The position numbers were made by a program, and so were the translations under genes. Below, one piece after another: positions 1-12,769 of a stretch of 64,000 nt of DNA; the stretch's first letter is position 1, and the number at the start of each line of letters is the position of its first letter. Source of the DNA: Heliopora coerulea (taxonomy: Eukaryota; Cnidaria; Anthozoa; Scleralcyonacea; Helioporidae); contig JASJOG010000046.1 of NCBI GenBank assembly GCA_030142905.1, forward strand, positions 258,501-322,500, written 5' to 3'. The notes under the pieces were generated by a model. It did no database searches and was not told the origin of the DNA. It saw only the letters and a list, made by a program, of their open reading frames with translations.

Positions 1-99
1 TTGATATAGGATTACCTTAAAGTGTTCTTAAGTGACTACTTTGCATTCAAAGGCAAGGTAATAACCCAAGTGACCTTACTGCCATTGTAATTACTGGGT

Positions 100-1740
100 A
101 AGTTTAATGGTAGTCAAGAACAGACCAGAAGTACGTCATCTATTTGGGTTTGCGGAAGTCGTTTGAATGAAGCATTTTCTTTACATTTACTTGTGGTTAG
201 TATTGGTACAATAGAGAGAGAATAAACCAACTGACAAACGTCCGTGTGAACATCTAGGTACAGTTTTCTTGTGCGGTCAAGAAGTAACTAGAATGAGCCA
301 ATCTGAACTTCATCTTGCTTGGCTTGTATGTCACATACATAGGTGTATGAAAGGGAAGTGACTTGACCATTTCCTTAAAATATCCTTTACCGCTCTTGGC
401 TCAAACATTCGGTAGTCACCCAACTGAGCAAAATGTTGGCTTAATTACGGAACGAGTCTTCTGGTGCCGTCAAGAATAGACCAAAAGTACGTCATCTACT
501 TAAGTGTACGGAAACCGTTTCAATCAAATATTTCCTTTTAATTTAATTGTGATTACTACTGGTACAATAGGGACAAAGCTAACGGGACGTTGCTTTGATA
601 ACTTCTGGGAGCAATTTTCTTGTGCAGTCAAGAAGTGACCAGAATGCTCCATCGTGAACGTTGTGTTTCGATCTATTTTTATACATGGGTGTGTCAAAAA
701 AATGTGGCCACTTAGGCATCCTAATGGTGCATTTCTTATGCTTATACGATATCCTTATAAGTAATCCTTTTGGGATATATATTTTCTTAATTTAACATTT
801 TAAGAGCGTTCTTGGGTAAAATTCGCCTGATTAATAAGAACATTGAGTCACGGCAAGCAGAAAAATGAGTTTGTATGAAAATTACTGGATCTGATTCTCT
901 CGTGCAGTCAAGAATGGACCACAACCACATCACAAACGCGGGTCTATGCGTCTGAGCTAAGGCGCGTGACCTTAACATTTCCTTTAACTATCCACACGAG
1001 TAATTACAGGTTCAAAGCAAAAGTACTAACGCCAGCTATATCTGTGGTAATTTCTTGGTATATTCATCTCGTGGTGTTAAGAACTGACCGCAACAACGTC
1101 ATAGCCATCGGTTTATGAGAGGCGCGTGATCTTAGCATTTCCTTTAACTGTTCACATAATTATAGGTTAACAGCTGAGGTACTGATCCAGCTGCCTCTAT
1201 GATTATTACTGGGTATTTGTGTCTCGTGGTGTCAAGAATAGACCACAACGACGCCATATCCGCCTGTATATGGGATGCTCGTGATTTTAATATTTTCTTA
1301 AACTCTGCGTGAGTAATTATAGGTACAAACCTCACTACCTCTGAGAGGTAATTCCTCAGCACAATCCTGTCGTGGTGCCAAGAAGAAACCTCGACCACTA
1401 ACCCAATTGACTTAACTACCATAGTCGTTACTGAACATAATTTTCTGGTTGAAAATTGAAACACTGCACATCATCTCATGGATAAGCGTTAAGTTGTCCC
1501 GAGAATATCTTGTGCATTTATGTTGGATAAAAACTCGCCTCCAGTCTCTGTGGACTCGATAGCTCAACTGGTAGAGCGGCGGACCGGTATCCCGAAGGTG
1601 CGAGTTCAAACCCCGCTCGAGTCGACACTTTTCAGTTGACTTCAGCAGTGTGAGATTATCACGGAAAATTTCTGTTCATGTTTATCTCTGAAGGTGATTC
1701 TGAAACAGTTTTCTGGTGCAGTCGGACATATACCAGCTTA
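100..1740. repeat. Degenerate ~150-170 bp satellite array
   Basis: A diverged unit recurs, recognisable by a core like GTGNNGTCAAGAANNGACC followed by an ACGTCAT-like block and a TTTCCTTTAA block. The TCAAGAA core lies near 114, 277, 470, 628, 908, 1078, 1232, 1378 and (mutated) 1722, so spacing is mostly 146-193 bp. The 280-bp gap (628-908) could hide one mutated unit. The 344-bp gap (1378-1722) contains the SINE at 1553, which accounts for the extra length. Short reading frames inside the array are not conserved from unit to unit, so I see no gene. Confidence 0.7.
1553..1655 (+). repeat. tRNA-derived SINE, family 1, copy A
   Basis: A tRNA-like head runs 1553-1623. It has an acceptor-like GACTCGA pairing with TCGAGTC, an A-box-like TAGCTCAACTGG and a B-box-like GAGTTCAAACC. 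The anticodon arm does not fold cleanly, so this is a tRNA-derived SINE rather than a working tRNA gene. A short conserved tail with CAGTTGACTTCAGCAGTG follows. Two other copies in the window share head and tail (30058 on plus, 38914 on minus). The copy interrupts the satellite array. Confidence 0.75.
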
Positions 1741-1759
1741 ACGTCATATATGTAGGTGC

Positions 1760-3345
1760 ACGAAAGACGGTTAAAACTCAAGCATTTCTTCCTTTCGTCT
1801 TCATTTTTTAACCGCTCATTTAAGTTGTTAGAGAACGACTACGTTGTCGACCGAAAGCTTAGGAGAAAGTAGTTTTTAATTACAGACTCGTGAAGAGACC
1901 ACCGAGACACTTCGAGACGGACGTAGAGGGAAGATTACGGCTTCATTAGCTTCATGGGGCCCCCGGAATGAAACTCCTTACTGAGTGCAACAACAAACTT
2001 TCATCCTTGTGCTTGTTCAACACAGTCATATCAGGTTCACGCTTAGCTGTAACAAAGCTTATCTCCTAGTGAAGTTAGCCATATTCTCAAACAGGAAATA
2101 TTTCACTCTGGTGTATCCGTTAAAAACAGCAAGCATTTCGTTTATATGACTCCTGAATGGAACTCCCTCCATGCAGAAACAGAAATTTTTGCTCTTGCAC
2201 TAATTCAACACGAGGCTTTTGTTAGGGTGCATTCTTTTGGGCCTTTTCCGCCCATTCGTTTTCCATCATACAGATAAAAGATCGCGCGGAATACTGAGTA
2301 CCAAAAGAACAGACGCTCTAAAACCGAGATGAGATTCACCGCGGTAGCCTGGGTTCTAACGTGCTGCCGCTACTCTCACTCATCTTTGTGTTCTGAGTTG
2401 ATCTTACGAAATAGTTTGCTGCTTGCTTTTGTAAAGCTCGAGAAGAGCCATACTCGTTCTAGACCAGGATATTACATTCAATTTCGTTACAATTCGGATG
2501 CTTTTTTTGGAAGACTTGATAATTCGTTACTTTGTGAGTTCGATATGGCGAATGAAAGTCCACAACATTCCGCCATGTTAGAATGTTGTTAGTAGAAGAT
2601 CATGCTAAATTGCTTTAAAACTGTCAACTGCGACTTCGTACTGACGCTGTTCTACCTGAACACATAGCCTAAACACTATTCTGTTAATTCCTGAGTTGGA
2701 ATATATATAAGAAGTTTACAATGCACTCTTCTAATTTCAGAACAGTTCTACAAGAATATGTCTTCGAGGTAACTGTCTGTCAAAGTAGATACGTTTTTTC
2801 CGCAGTTAGTTCATATGTTCATTCCTATTTGAATTTAAAATACTTCTCTCGTTCACATTGTGCAAAAGTGAAACTAAACCTCAACAAACGGAAACATTTA
2901 TCATTATGTGTTGCTCTCAGTCACGTGAGAGTGTGCTCTCAGTCACATGACACTGCCTTGAAGCGCGCAGTATCTGTGCCGCGTGAGTTTAAAATTCTTC
3001 CGTGTAAGTTACGTGATTCTGTTGTGAAAATCACTGCGCGAGAACGCTTTTAGTGGTTCACGCGTTAATGAAACATTTCTCTTTCAATCACATGACGTTT
3101 TGCTGAAGCTCACTCTTCAACTAGCAAGACATGTTCACGCGTTTTTGAGTGGAAAAATAATCGTCTTATCACATGATAGAGCAATGAAACTCATTTCCCA
3201 GCGAAGCAGGACTTGGTCAAAGTAAAGATTTATTCGAAAAACTTTTTGTCATCTCCCCTGGACAACACGAAAGTACTTCATTTGCATTACCATCGTTATA
3301 AATACAGAACTCGTGACCATGCTTTCGCCAAGGGACTTCATAAAT
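1760..3345. other. No gene seen; weakly repetitive
   Basis: Reading frames here are short and match no family I recognise. From about 2.86 kb a loose motif around CACATGAC recurs (2940, 3090, 3170, then 3752 and 4034), and AGCGAAGCAGGAC appears near 3200 and 3707. This suggests a second, very diverged tandem repeat extending to about 4.1 kb. Confidence 0.4.
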
Positions 3346-3459
3346 GACAGTTATAAATTTCAAAAACACGAGAATACTTTTTAAAGACATGTTTCGGCAA
3401 GACTTATGCCATCTTCAATGCCGAAACGTATTCTCGTGTTTTTGAAATTTATAACTGTC
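3346..3459. repeat. Fold-back element with hammerhead-like core
   Basis: The 32-bp arms 3346-3377 and 3428-3459 are perfect inverted copies. Inside them GTTTCGGCA (3391-3399) and TGCCGAAAC (3419-3427) are also inverted. On the minus strand 3391-3418 reads TTGAAGA, a GGC/GCC hairpin, then GAAAC, one base from the hammerhead consensus CTGANGA. The element is one of several such fold-backs in the window and has no coding capacity. Confidence 0.7.
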
Positions 3460-5270
3460 CTTTTGCTAACGTGAAGTTTTGGAAGCATTTGACAGAGCAC
3501 TGCAATTGATTCGCCGGGTCGCAAGTTCGATTACAGGCCGAAGACTCCAAAGCTGCATTTTCCGCACCTGGGCGCAGTGTATTTTAAATGTAATGATTTT
3601 TATCCTTGAAAATTCACTTTCACTTCATATAGAGTTTATTGTCGATGTAGTTTGAGTATAAAATTCCCGTCTCAACCACTTCACGTTGTTCTGCAACTCA
3701 CTCTCAAGCGAAGCAGGACGTTTAAACTGCAATGTGTCTTTGGAAACTTATCTCGGTCTCATGACACTGCACTAGCGAACAGGGCGTGTTCACACTTAGG
3801 TGGATTTAAAGTACTTCAATCTGTTATACGATCTTGGAGCGGAACTCACTGTCAAGCAACCTACGAGAGAAAGTAAGCCGTGGATTAAACAAACCTCGAA
3901 TAGTGCATTTGCACGACTATTTTTGGAACTTAATTCAGCTGCGATTTTTTTCTAGATGCAATAAATTGCGGCTTATTTTCCTTTATATCAACGGGTGTAG
4001 TTTCACCACTTTATTGGTTTAAGGTTCTTATCGTTCACATGACGACGGTGAAGGAAAATTCACTCCAGGAAGACTCGAGAAGTTTTTAATTGTGTTAATG
4101 AAATATGACTCGTTCTCTCCTGTGACTTCAGCTGAAACTCAGGTCAGAAGGAAGCAGAAGATTTACCTTCTTGTGTTTAAGAGTTCAAACTACATTCTAT
4201 ACACGACTTCTGTGTTTCGAAATCCTTATGTCCATTATTCAGCTAATTGGACGTTTCACAAATGAAACTACTCCAAATTAACTTTCAATGAGAAGACTGT
4301 AAAGACGTTCCAACTTATTATTCTGAATCATTTGCCAGCGTGTTTCCACAATATGCATGGCAGCACCATTGAAGTCTAAAAAGACTGTAAAACGACCTTC
4401 GCATACCTGGCCCTATAATTGGATAAGCCCTACTGGGGGTCGCTATGTTGGTCCATTTTTCACGTGACGGCCAAGCGGGGACTTGGGAAGCGTGTACGCC
4501 TGTCTATGAGATGTCTATTTATGTCTCTATGTCTTTTTATGCTGATATGAAGGGTCTGGAGTTTTGACAAAGTTTCTATGCTTGTTTCATTCGTAAGCGT
4601 AAAGGTGTAGACTGTTTTATTTAGCCAGTTTTATAATAAATCTTGCACTTTTTATTGCCAATTTTTGCAGTTAGTTGTCTGTTAGCCTATGAAAAACGTT
4701 TCTTGGACTGATAATGGACGTAAAGGTTGAATATCACTTGGAATAGCTCAGTTGGTTGAGCACTATGTCAATTTCGAACGAAGTACCAAAGTTGATATTT
4801 CTCGACAGTTTAACTTTGGTTCCATCTTGCAGGTGGCTTACGCTTTATGTATCACATTCGCAACTTCTCCTCACTGCTGTACTTATCAACTTCACCATTT
4901 AGCTCTCTAAAGCTGGTATCGAAGAAATTGATTCAGTGCCTGCGAACTAAGCTATAAAGATGTTCCATATCAAATGATGAAAAGAAAAAAAAAGCAAATT
5001 AAAACGGTATTCGGGAAATCATCGTCATAACTCACGAAATATTTTGCCTGGTCATCAGTTCAACGGCTTTGTCATCTTAGACTTCACCAACGCCGTCCAG
5101 GAAATTATTCCAACTCGAGAGAAAATTTGTCTTGTCAGGCATTAATTTATCGACTTCATTCCGCGAGGTTTACACATAACTTCAAAGCTGATAAACGTGT
5201 GGCGGTCCAATAACGCCAATGAACTAACTGACTTATGAGTGAATACTGCGAATAATGATAATATGAGTAA
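3460..5270. other. No gene seen; partial tRNA-like piece
   Basis: No recognisable gene. The piece at 4742-4765 has the A-box-like TAGCTCAGTTGGTTGAGC without a matching B-box, so it is probably a SINE fragment. Other reading frames are short and unsupported. Confidence 0.4.
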
Positions 5271-5273
5271 TCT

Positions 5274-5495
5274 GTGAATAAACTTCTTCATAAGTCTCTT
5301 AATTATAACCTTAAGTCTTATGGTTATCGTGCTTTTTCGGTGTGTGCTCCCAAGTTGTGGAGTTCTTTACCACTAGATGTTAAGCGAAGTCCCACGGTTG
5401 CCTCTTTTAAGAAACGCGTCAAGACTATTCATTTAAGAAAGCTTACTGTAATTCTTAGCTGGCATTGTGATTGTGATTTCAATTCTTTATTTTAG
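5274..5495 (+). pseudogene. LINE reverse transcriptase, C-terminal remnant (CR1/L2-like)
   Basis: The 73-residue frame contains GYRAFSVCAPKLWSSLPLDV followed by a Ser-Phe-Lys-Lys region. This is the typical C-terminal signature of CR1/L2-type non-LTR retrotransposon polymerases (RAFSVAAPKLWNSLP-like). The rest of the protein is absent, so this is a 5'-truncated dead copy. Its 3'UTR seems to run on to about 5600, with a TGTAAAGCACTCTTGG then GGGTGCTGTATAAG pattern that resembles LINE 3' ends. It implies LINE activity in the lineage but encodes nothing functional here. Confidence 0.8.
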
Positions 5496-5629
5496 GGTGT
5501 AATATGTAAGTTTAGTTTCCCTCAATGTAAATATGAAATTTTAAACTTTGTAAAGCACTCTTGGACTTACAGGAAAGGGTGCTGTATAAGAATTTTTATA
5601 TATTTATTATATAATTATTATAGTCGATA

Positions 5630-6460
5630 TTAAAAAGTAATCTAACAAAGCAAGAAAAGGACAGTAAATAAATACAATGGCTAATCGTACCAAACATTTG
5701 AAAGTTCATACAAAGTTGCACCTTGCCTATTAAACTCGAACTCTTTTTCTCAGTAGTCTATAGCATCGAACGTGGGTGTGTGATACCTGTGAGACGTCTA
5801 CAGTTTTTCCACGCCCTTCCTCGTTGCCATCTTGCTTGGCTCCGGTATACAAATTCCAGCACACCCAAACTTGATACAGCCTCAGACGTTTGCCCCGGAT
5901 ATTGACTTGCACGTGGATTGTCCTCGTGAAAACAGTTGTTATCATTAGCCCTTAGTGGGAAATCATGGTTCATCACCTGGTAAGGACCAACTTGATCCGA
6001 CCGAAGGAATAAAGGGACATGCCGTATTTGCTATTGTCCCTGAACTAAACTTGTGTCAAATTGAACTCGATTATCTTGAGTTCTCAATGATAAACACAAT
6101 ATGACGACCGATTCGGTCAAGTTGTCGGATGTTTACTATCGAAAGTGTTGTTTTAGCGCTGTATGAGAGGATTAATAAATGAGAAGGCAGGGTTTTGTGA
6201 CTCTTGATTTAGTTTAGTTGACGTAGTTCTCCCGTTTGGCTCTGTAGAAGCGTGGTGGTCGACGGTCTTATCTGTTGTACTTTGTCGTGTTTGTTTGTTT
6301 GACTGTAGCAGGAGGATCGAGAGCCTTGTAAAAGAGAGGAGGACTAAATAACGAAATTGCCTGAGAAATTATTCGGTTAAGATGACAGGCTTCGAAACTG
6401 GGATGATTGACTCGCGAACCAGGAAAAATGTCTTGGGTGGAACACGGAAATGTATCGGAT
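5630..6460. other. No gene seen
   Basis: Overlapping short frames occur on both strands between 5720 and 5980, with no recognisable protein family. I see no splice-bounded exon. Confidence 0.4.
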
Positions 6461-6462
6461 TA

Positions 6463-6663
6463 ATATCATTATTAACATATCGCAGCTGCCGCTTAGGCAG
6501 CGCATATGTCGTATTTGCACCTTAGCTCACCGTCTGAGTCTCGGTAGCTCAATGGTTCGGGCGTTTCACCGGTCATCAGAAGGTTGCAGGTTAGATCCCC
6601 GTCTGGGGCAGTCAGAAATCATTTTTCTGAGGTTAGGGCTTGACGGACGTTCATCTATCATCT
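6463..6663 (+). repeat. tRNA-derived SINE, family 2, near-full copy
   Basis: The head contains TAGCTCAATGGTTCGGGCG (A-box-like). AAGGTTGCAGGTTAGATCCCC follows as B-box, then GTCTGGGG and a tail ending GCTTGACGGACGTTCATCTATCATC in two pieces. A conserved leader (GCTTAGGCAGC, GAGTCTCGG) precedes the tRNA part, and the same leader is seen in the minus-strand copy at 59410-59590. Other copies lie at 16.9, 17.0, 42.4, 43.3 and 59.6 kb. The B-box is mutated (TTAGATCC for TTCGATCC), so this is an old copy. Confidence 0.8.
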
Positions 6664-9245
6664 AGTATATCACTGTTGTTAGTCATAGCTCTTAAAAAAT
6701 GTTTAAGTCGTTTATCGGTGACCTTTTGGCGTTACCTATTACCGTCTCCACCACCAGTTTCTAATCGGAAGTTAAAAAATTGAAATGTTGGTCGTGAAGA
6801 AAAGTGGGGGTTCGAACCCCCGACTCTTGACAATGAGGTGCTGTCCCTGGACTGAAATTCATTCCAAAACGTTCCGTCAGCTTTCTTTCAACTGTTCTTC
6901 GTCATGCGCCTCTCGGCCGACTCATTCACCTTTTCTGCATGTGCTCTTCAATACGGCACTTCCTTGGTGACGTTGAGTTTCATTAGAAATATAGTCTTGA
7001 GAAAACCACCTTGACTGACGACGTTTTCTATACACTGATGATGAAATTTCCTTCGTGATATCAGTCACTGTCACTCAAATTCCAATTCCATTCTCTATTC
7101 ATCTGAGAGATTTTCTGTACTTTTACCCCCAACCCGCGCCACTTATCTTTTGTACCTATGTTTTGATGGATTGATGAAACATACATAGCACTTTTCGAAG
7201 ACGTGCGACGCATTTAATTTTAACTTTATCACGACTAGTGAGCTGACACGACTTTACCCGACTGGGACAACGATTACTGGTCGTATGCCATTCCACATCA
7301 AGGAGACGGGATTTTGCTTATTTCACATGCATACGTTTTGTTGTTTTACAGTTTAAGTCTTCTGTTGTGATAACATGGATAGTCTCAGCTATTTTAAGAG
7401 TAAGGCTCTTGGTAGTTCTAAAATTAAGTCATGTAACAAAGGAAGACCTCAATGATATTTTCATGAAGATAGTACTTCTCGATTCTCATTGGATATTGGG
7501 CAATGATTCCATTTTAAGATGTCGTTAGAGACAACGCTTCTCTCCTCTAGTTATTATGTTCAGAACTAGGGCATAACACCGGCGGTTGTCGTTGTTACAA
7601 GAAACAGAGAAGACATTAGTAGTCTCATTGAGGCTGTGCTCAATGTCATTGGTTATGTTATGTGCATCTTACAATATCGTTGATAAACGATGCCGTTGCG
7701 TGCGTAGCTCTTTCAAATACTTATTTTAAGACCCGAATAATGTCAAAAGTTCAGGTAGTTTCCTGTTGGTCTATGAGTATATTTTTAGTTTTACTACAAA
7801 GAAAATACTCCTTGCGGTCAATGGTTGAATGTGAGATTGAGTAATGCTGAACTCTGTTATTCAAGAAAATCTTACCATTAGTTAATATTGTTTTGAAGAT
7901 TCTTATAACTCTAAAACTGAAGGCTATTGGTCGGGAAGACATTGAAGTCTTCCTACTTAAGAAGACATTTAATTCAAATCAGAGTGATTCGAATATTAAA
8001 CATGGCTATCCAAGAAGAAACAAGGTATAGAGATAGTTCTTTCCCTATTATTTTGGCGAAGCTAATTCCTGAAAGACTCTTGCTCACAAAAATGGACCTG
8101 TAAAACCCTAGTGGTGCATATCACAACGTAATAGATAGTGGTTGTGTTTCTCTGTCTTAGAGTATTCCGTCTCTTTGTATTAACTCTGGCCTTAGGAACT
8201 CAATTCATAGTTGAGAAATGAAGAGGGTTAATTTTGTTCTCCGAAGAGAAGTGAAAGTGATACCTTTTGCTCATGTTGTAAACAGAACACTTTGGTCTTC
8301 CGTTATTTGAAGATCTAAAATGAGTTTAAATTTAGTTCTTTGCTTCGAGAGTCTCCGTGATAGATGACCTGTCAAGAAACAACAAAAAAAAAACGCCCTC
8401 AAATTCATCCTTAGAAGCAATGATATTTCCTTTCTGCCAAGAGTCAAACAAAAGATGTCAAATTTAGAGTTAGGGAATAGAGCAGCGTTTACTGTCCTAC
8501 CAGTTCTAATGACAAGTTTTCGCTCTGAAGGTATTCCTGTAGAAGGCGAGCAGCCAGAAACATGTTAATTAAGAAAGATATTTTTTGAAACTACGAACGA
8601 GCGTACGAATATCATCTAAAGAATAAGGGAGTCTGCGAGGTTCGAAGGTAAAATTGAAAGGCCGGAAAATTACAAGTGCTAAACGTCAAAGAGGGTAAGC
8701 TTCTGTTTAATCCTCGAAACCTGCACCAGTCCGAGTTTCCCGTCCTTGTCATATAGTTTTGTAAAAACATCAAATATAGAACATATAGTTTCGTTCAGAC
8801 TTCAATATACTTAGAAGAAAGAAGGCAACTTATTGAGGAATGCAAAAGAGTTCCTGTTTTAAAATGAATTCAAGTATTTGACAAATTGGAAACAATTCAA
8901 CTGAAGCTTTTTTGTTGCGATGTTTTGAATACATTGTATAACAGCTCTCTTCTAACTCGTGACTTCCGTCGACGTGGGTGTTTCCTAATATTTAACAAAT
9001 ATAGATTAATAGAATCCTACCATAGCATTGTCACGAATACCTTTGCTGTCGCTTGATACAATTAAAAGAGTGCCAGATGTTTGGGGTAAAGGTTATTCTG
9101 TTTTACCTAGCCTGATTGTTCAGGACTGCGACTATTTATAGAATAATGATTATTCATTTGAATAATTAGTAATTATTTGTGGAATAAATTCGTGTTTAAA
9201 TGCTGACTGTTAAAGAATGTGCTAAGTCAGTAGGATGATAGAAAA
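6664..9245. other. No gene seen
   Basis: AT-rich, with short frames only. At 6806-6825 the sequence GGGGGTTCGAACCCCC looks like an isolated tRNA T-arm without an upstream D-arm, probably a tRNA or SINE fragment. I find no exon with conserved protein sequence. Confidence 0.4.
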
Positions 9246-9251
9246 ATGGGA

Positions 9252-9398
9252 AACTGCGTAGACAGTGTAAAATAACATAAAAAATTTAAAGTTTGGTAAC
9301 TGCCACACTGTTCGAATTCTTTTAGGTCAGTCTTTGTTCGAAACGTGGAGTTCTTTGAGATTAGTCACAGAAGTTACCAACCTTTGAACTTTTTACCT
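9252..9398. repeat. Fold-back family FB2, copy 1
   Basis: Leader CTGCGTAGACAGTGT is followed by an arm with AAAGTTTGGTAACTGCC. The opposite arm has AGTTACCAACCTTTGAAC and TTTTTAC. The centre has TTCGAAACGTGG, the GAAACGT signature shared with other fold-backs here. Two more copies (12.6 and 59.0 kb) share leader and arms, so this is a real family. Confidence 0.7.
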
Positions 9399-9399
9399 A

Positions 9400-10195
9400 A
9401 GTCAGTACAGACATTCATATATTTATCTCTGAATTTAGGTCAGACTCAACTTTGTATGTTTTAAGAGTTTAATAATGTCCTTACACTAAAATTCCAGCTT
9501 CTATTGATAACAAAGGCAACATGTTATGTCACAAAGAAATACCAGACTGTCTATCTGGCTTACATCCAAATGAATACCTAATTTGTCAACTATTGGTCAT
9601 TCTTCTTCATCACCCCGCTAAGTTCGACATTCTTAATCTAAAACAAAAGGCTTTACGCTTGGAGTATACCATCCACATGTTCAAGAAGTATGGCCTTACT
9701 TCAAACTGCAATTATACTAATGACAACTCCTTGAGACAATAAAGATTTTCGTAAACAATATGCCCGATGAATAGCGATATAACCGCAGCCACAGCCCTCG
9801 AGGCACTCTGGAGCGTACTGACGTGAAACGCTCGCTTGGTGTTCATGTTTTGTTGAATAAATATGATAAGGAATATAACTTTTGAAATAAAATCAACATC
9901 ATTACTTTTAAAATTACCATTTGTGGTTAAATACACATAAACTACTAACGGTTCCGGTTCGTCTTTCGCGAGAGCTGTATCGCAGGAAATGGTTCAGTTC
10001 TGACGAAAGACTGTTGAACAATAAATATGTTTCTTTCGCTTCTTAGACATTTGTCTTGTTATAACTGTTTCTGAAACCGTTTCATACGCGGCACATGCTT
10101 TTTGTCTCACAATAAGTTGTAATTAGCTTCACCTTGGACTATACTTTCGCAAAACTAGTCGTCTATAAATATTTCCTGATTTCTGTTAAAGATAT
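9400..10195. other. No gene seen
   Basis: Frames of about 70 residues at 9521 (plus) and 9936 (minus) match no family I know and have no convincing splice context. Confidence 0.35.
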
Positions 10196-10198
10196 TGT

Positions 10199-10356
10199 GG
10201 GCTAAAAGGTTTTATTACAATTTTGAAATTATCTGAGACATAAAAATACCGTTGCTGACGTTGCTTGTACGTTAACCCTGATGATGACTTAAAATTGAAA
10301 ACGTTTCGCAATTTATTTTGGTTCTTTTAATATTTAAATTAAACCTTTTAGCCCGT
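10199..10356. repeat. Fold-back element with hammerhead-like core
   Basis: GGGCTAAAAGGTTT at the left and AAACCTTTTAGCCC at the right form inverted ends. On plus, 10278-10306 reads CTGATGA, a spacer, GAAAACGTTTC. The first box is an exact hammerhead consensus; the second carries one extra A. No coding capacity. Confidence 0.6.
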
Positions 10357-11132
10357 TTCTTTCATAGATTTCAGAAGTGAAAATTATGACATATTTCCTG
10401 ATTTGTAGGCTTATTAGACTTTAGACTAAAAACTACAACGAGCCGACGACTTTAAAATGTATAGGACAGAACCAATTCGGAAAAATGACATGTTGAAACT
10501 CAAGATTTGAGTTAACGACAAGATGCGACTATTGTGAGATGTCGTAATATATCTCACCATCTTTCTGTGTGTGAAGATGTCTTTGAAATAAATTCCCAAT
10601 ATTACAATCGTACAATATTACCATCTGGTTGTTAACTCGAATTTTGAGTTTCAAGGTGTCAATATTTTTCATAGTATGTTTTGTTTTACACTTTAACCTT
10701 TACCAAAAACAGAAAGGCAAGGATTACGTGGCAGATTGCTGCACTTATGACGGCCGCTCTATCAAACAGTTGAAGTTTGAAATAATAGATGATAAAAATT
10801 TTGAAACGCACAAATTATAGAGTTGTTTAGAGGTATAATAGAAATGCCAGAAACACCAGGACGAACACCACGCAATGGCCCAACGATTTTTTTCTTTTAG
10901 TACAAACCGATTTTCCTGGTCTGGGTTCGTCGACATCGTTAATTTTCGTGAAGGCGTTTTGTTTCCTTTAGTAACACAATTATCGAAAGAACTCCAAAAC
11001 ATTACATAACTTCTTTTAAAAAATGAAATGGAAGTCTAATGGTAACGCGGACCCGGTGTAACTTGGTGTATGCAACAGTTTAAAAACTGAAATCAAACTA
11101 TAGTTAATGTAGTTCATGCAGTTAATCTACTT

Positions 11133-11540
11133 CACGTATGTACGACTTGTAAGACGTGACACTTGATTGATACAATCACTGGATTTTCAACGAATAAATT
11201 TCTTTCGACCATGTATTGATCGCAAAGAGACAACTCTAGTTTTAGTGTTGCATAGATATTTTATTTTTCGGAAACCAAAGAACCCTAAATTCTCTACAAC
11301 CTGGACTTTGTGAATTAAGATTTTGAGGACCTCTTTGTCTTGTAGTGTAGCGAGGAAGTACTCCTGAGTGCATGTGTTAATTATAGGTTATGTGGGCACT
11401 TGTATGTTCGATATGCAAGACATGAAACTTGGCTGCCACAATCCCTGGATTTTCAGCGAATAGTTTTCTTTCGACCATGTATTGATGGTGAAAAGACGAC
11501 TCTAGTTGTAGTGTTACGTAGACAGTTTATTCTTCACAAA
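11133..11540. repeat. Pair of ~140-bp direct repeats
   Basis: 11133-11275 and 11398-11540 share long stretches such as TTTCTTTCGACCATGTATTG and CTGGATTTTCA, then a similar AACTCTAGTT/GACTCTAGTT block. The offset is about 266 bp. They look like two diverged units of a tandem repeat. No protein is encoded. 10360-11130 in front shows nothing recognisable. Confidence 0.65.
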
Positions 11541-11767
11541 CCGAAAAAAGGCATCACAAATGTTACTTAAGCTTGGCCCCGTTTTGTACCTCTTCAGAGA
11601 GTCGGACCACTCGGAGTTTTGTCCTACGGCGAAGCTTGTAGGATTTTAGAAGAAATACCATAGTTTGTGGGTGGTTGTCCGAAAATTGAGTCGCTTTATT
11701 ACGTGGCAAAGTGGCTTTGTTACTTAGGTGAAAGAACGGGATATAGACTGGAGATCAAAATGCACTA

Positions 11768-11880
11768 GTACTTATTATTATTATTTTATTATTAAAACTT
11801 TATTTCATGAGGGTAAAAACACTTTACAGCCAGAGGCTGAAAAACCTGTGGCCCTCAAAAAGTACCACTCGACCAGACCT
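11768..11880 (-). repeat. LINE 3' end (CR1/L2-like), minus strand
   Basis: On the minus strand the sequence reads CTGTAAAGTGTTTTTACCC, then ATGAAATAAAGTTTTAATAA and an ATT/AAT microsatellite. This resembles the 3' terminus of LINEs that end in short AT-rich repeats. No polymerase coding sequence is attached. Confidence 0.6.
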
Positions 11881-12595
11881 TCAAAGGGGTTGAATTAGGT
11901 AATCTTCTTGTTTAGTTGGTAGCAGTTCAGACTTTAGAACCGAAGATTGTAGCTAAGAAAGAATTAGGTCTACGTACCAGAGGATGTACGTTGGATGATC
12001 TCGTAGCTTAGTTTTGTAGTCAATGACTGTCTGAAGACAAACTGTCGAGTTCTACCTGATATCAGAATAGCCAGATGTATGAACACACCTCTGTCGGCCA
12101 GTACAATTTCTTATCTTGTCAAGGTACGAAATTGTTTCAAACGACAGTAGGCTTTACTAACTGTTAATGATTTTTTTCTCCAAACTGGTGTTTTCAATTA
12201 GTTTTCTCATCTAGTTTGTGGTTTGTCAAAGCTGAAGACATAGAAACGTAAATAAAGACGATATTGTAATAATAATAATAATAATTATTATTGTTATTAC
12301 TATTACTTATATTACTATGATTATTATTTACGGCATTGTGCGCGCTTAAACGTAAAAAGAAAGCGGGAAAAATCACGGATGGTAGAAAAATGAGGCTGGC
12401 GAATTTAGGTGAAATGGAAGGTCAAGTTTTTAAATTTCCGTTTGTTTGAACGTTTAATTCCCAATGGAATTATAACAGATGCTGATTTTGCATGAATACG
12501 TTCAACTGCCACAACATTTGTATCCCTGTCATCATGAATTTCCTGTTTTTATAACTTCGAAAACGACCTAACATGCATGGCCAAAGTGGTGTAAA
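11881..12595. other. No gene seen; short AAT microsatellite
   Basis: An imperfect AAT/ATT run lies at about 12266-12325. Flanking sequence has no recognisable coding content. Confidence 0.4.
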
Positions 12596-12599
12596 AATA

Positions 12600-12762
12600 G
12601 GATCCTGCGTAGACGTTTTTAAATAAGGTAAAAATTTCAAAGGTTGGTAACTGCCGTGAGTGGTCGTAAAGAATTCCAACTTTTCGAGAAAAAGTTCCTT
12701 CGTCAGAAGCCTTTGCTCGAAACGTTAGAATTCTTTACGATCAGTCATGGCAGTTACCATGG
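12600..12762. repeat. Fold-back family FB2, copy 2
   Basis: The leader CCTGCGTAGACG is followed by AAAGGTTGGTAACTGCC and GTCGTAAAGAATTC. The right arm is GAATTCTTTACGATCAG then GGCAGTTACCA. The centre holds GCTCGAAACGTTAG. Arms 12641-12680 and 12724-12759 are imperfect inverted copies. Same family as 9.3 and 59.0 kb. Confidence 0.7.
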
Positions 12763-12769
12763 CAAAGTT

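Noticed and set aside
1553..1623. Functional tRNA gene
   Set aside because: The acceptor and T-arm are tRNA-like but the anticodon arm does not fold, and the same head recurs with a common tail, so it is a SINE. Same for 30058 and 38841.
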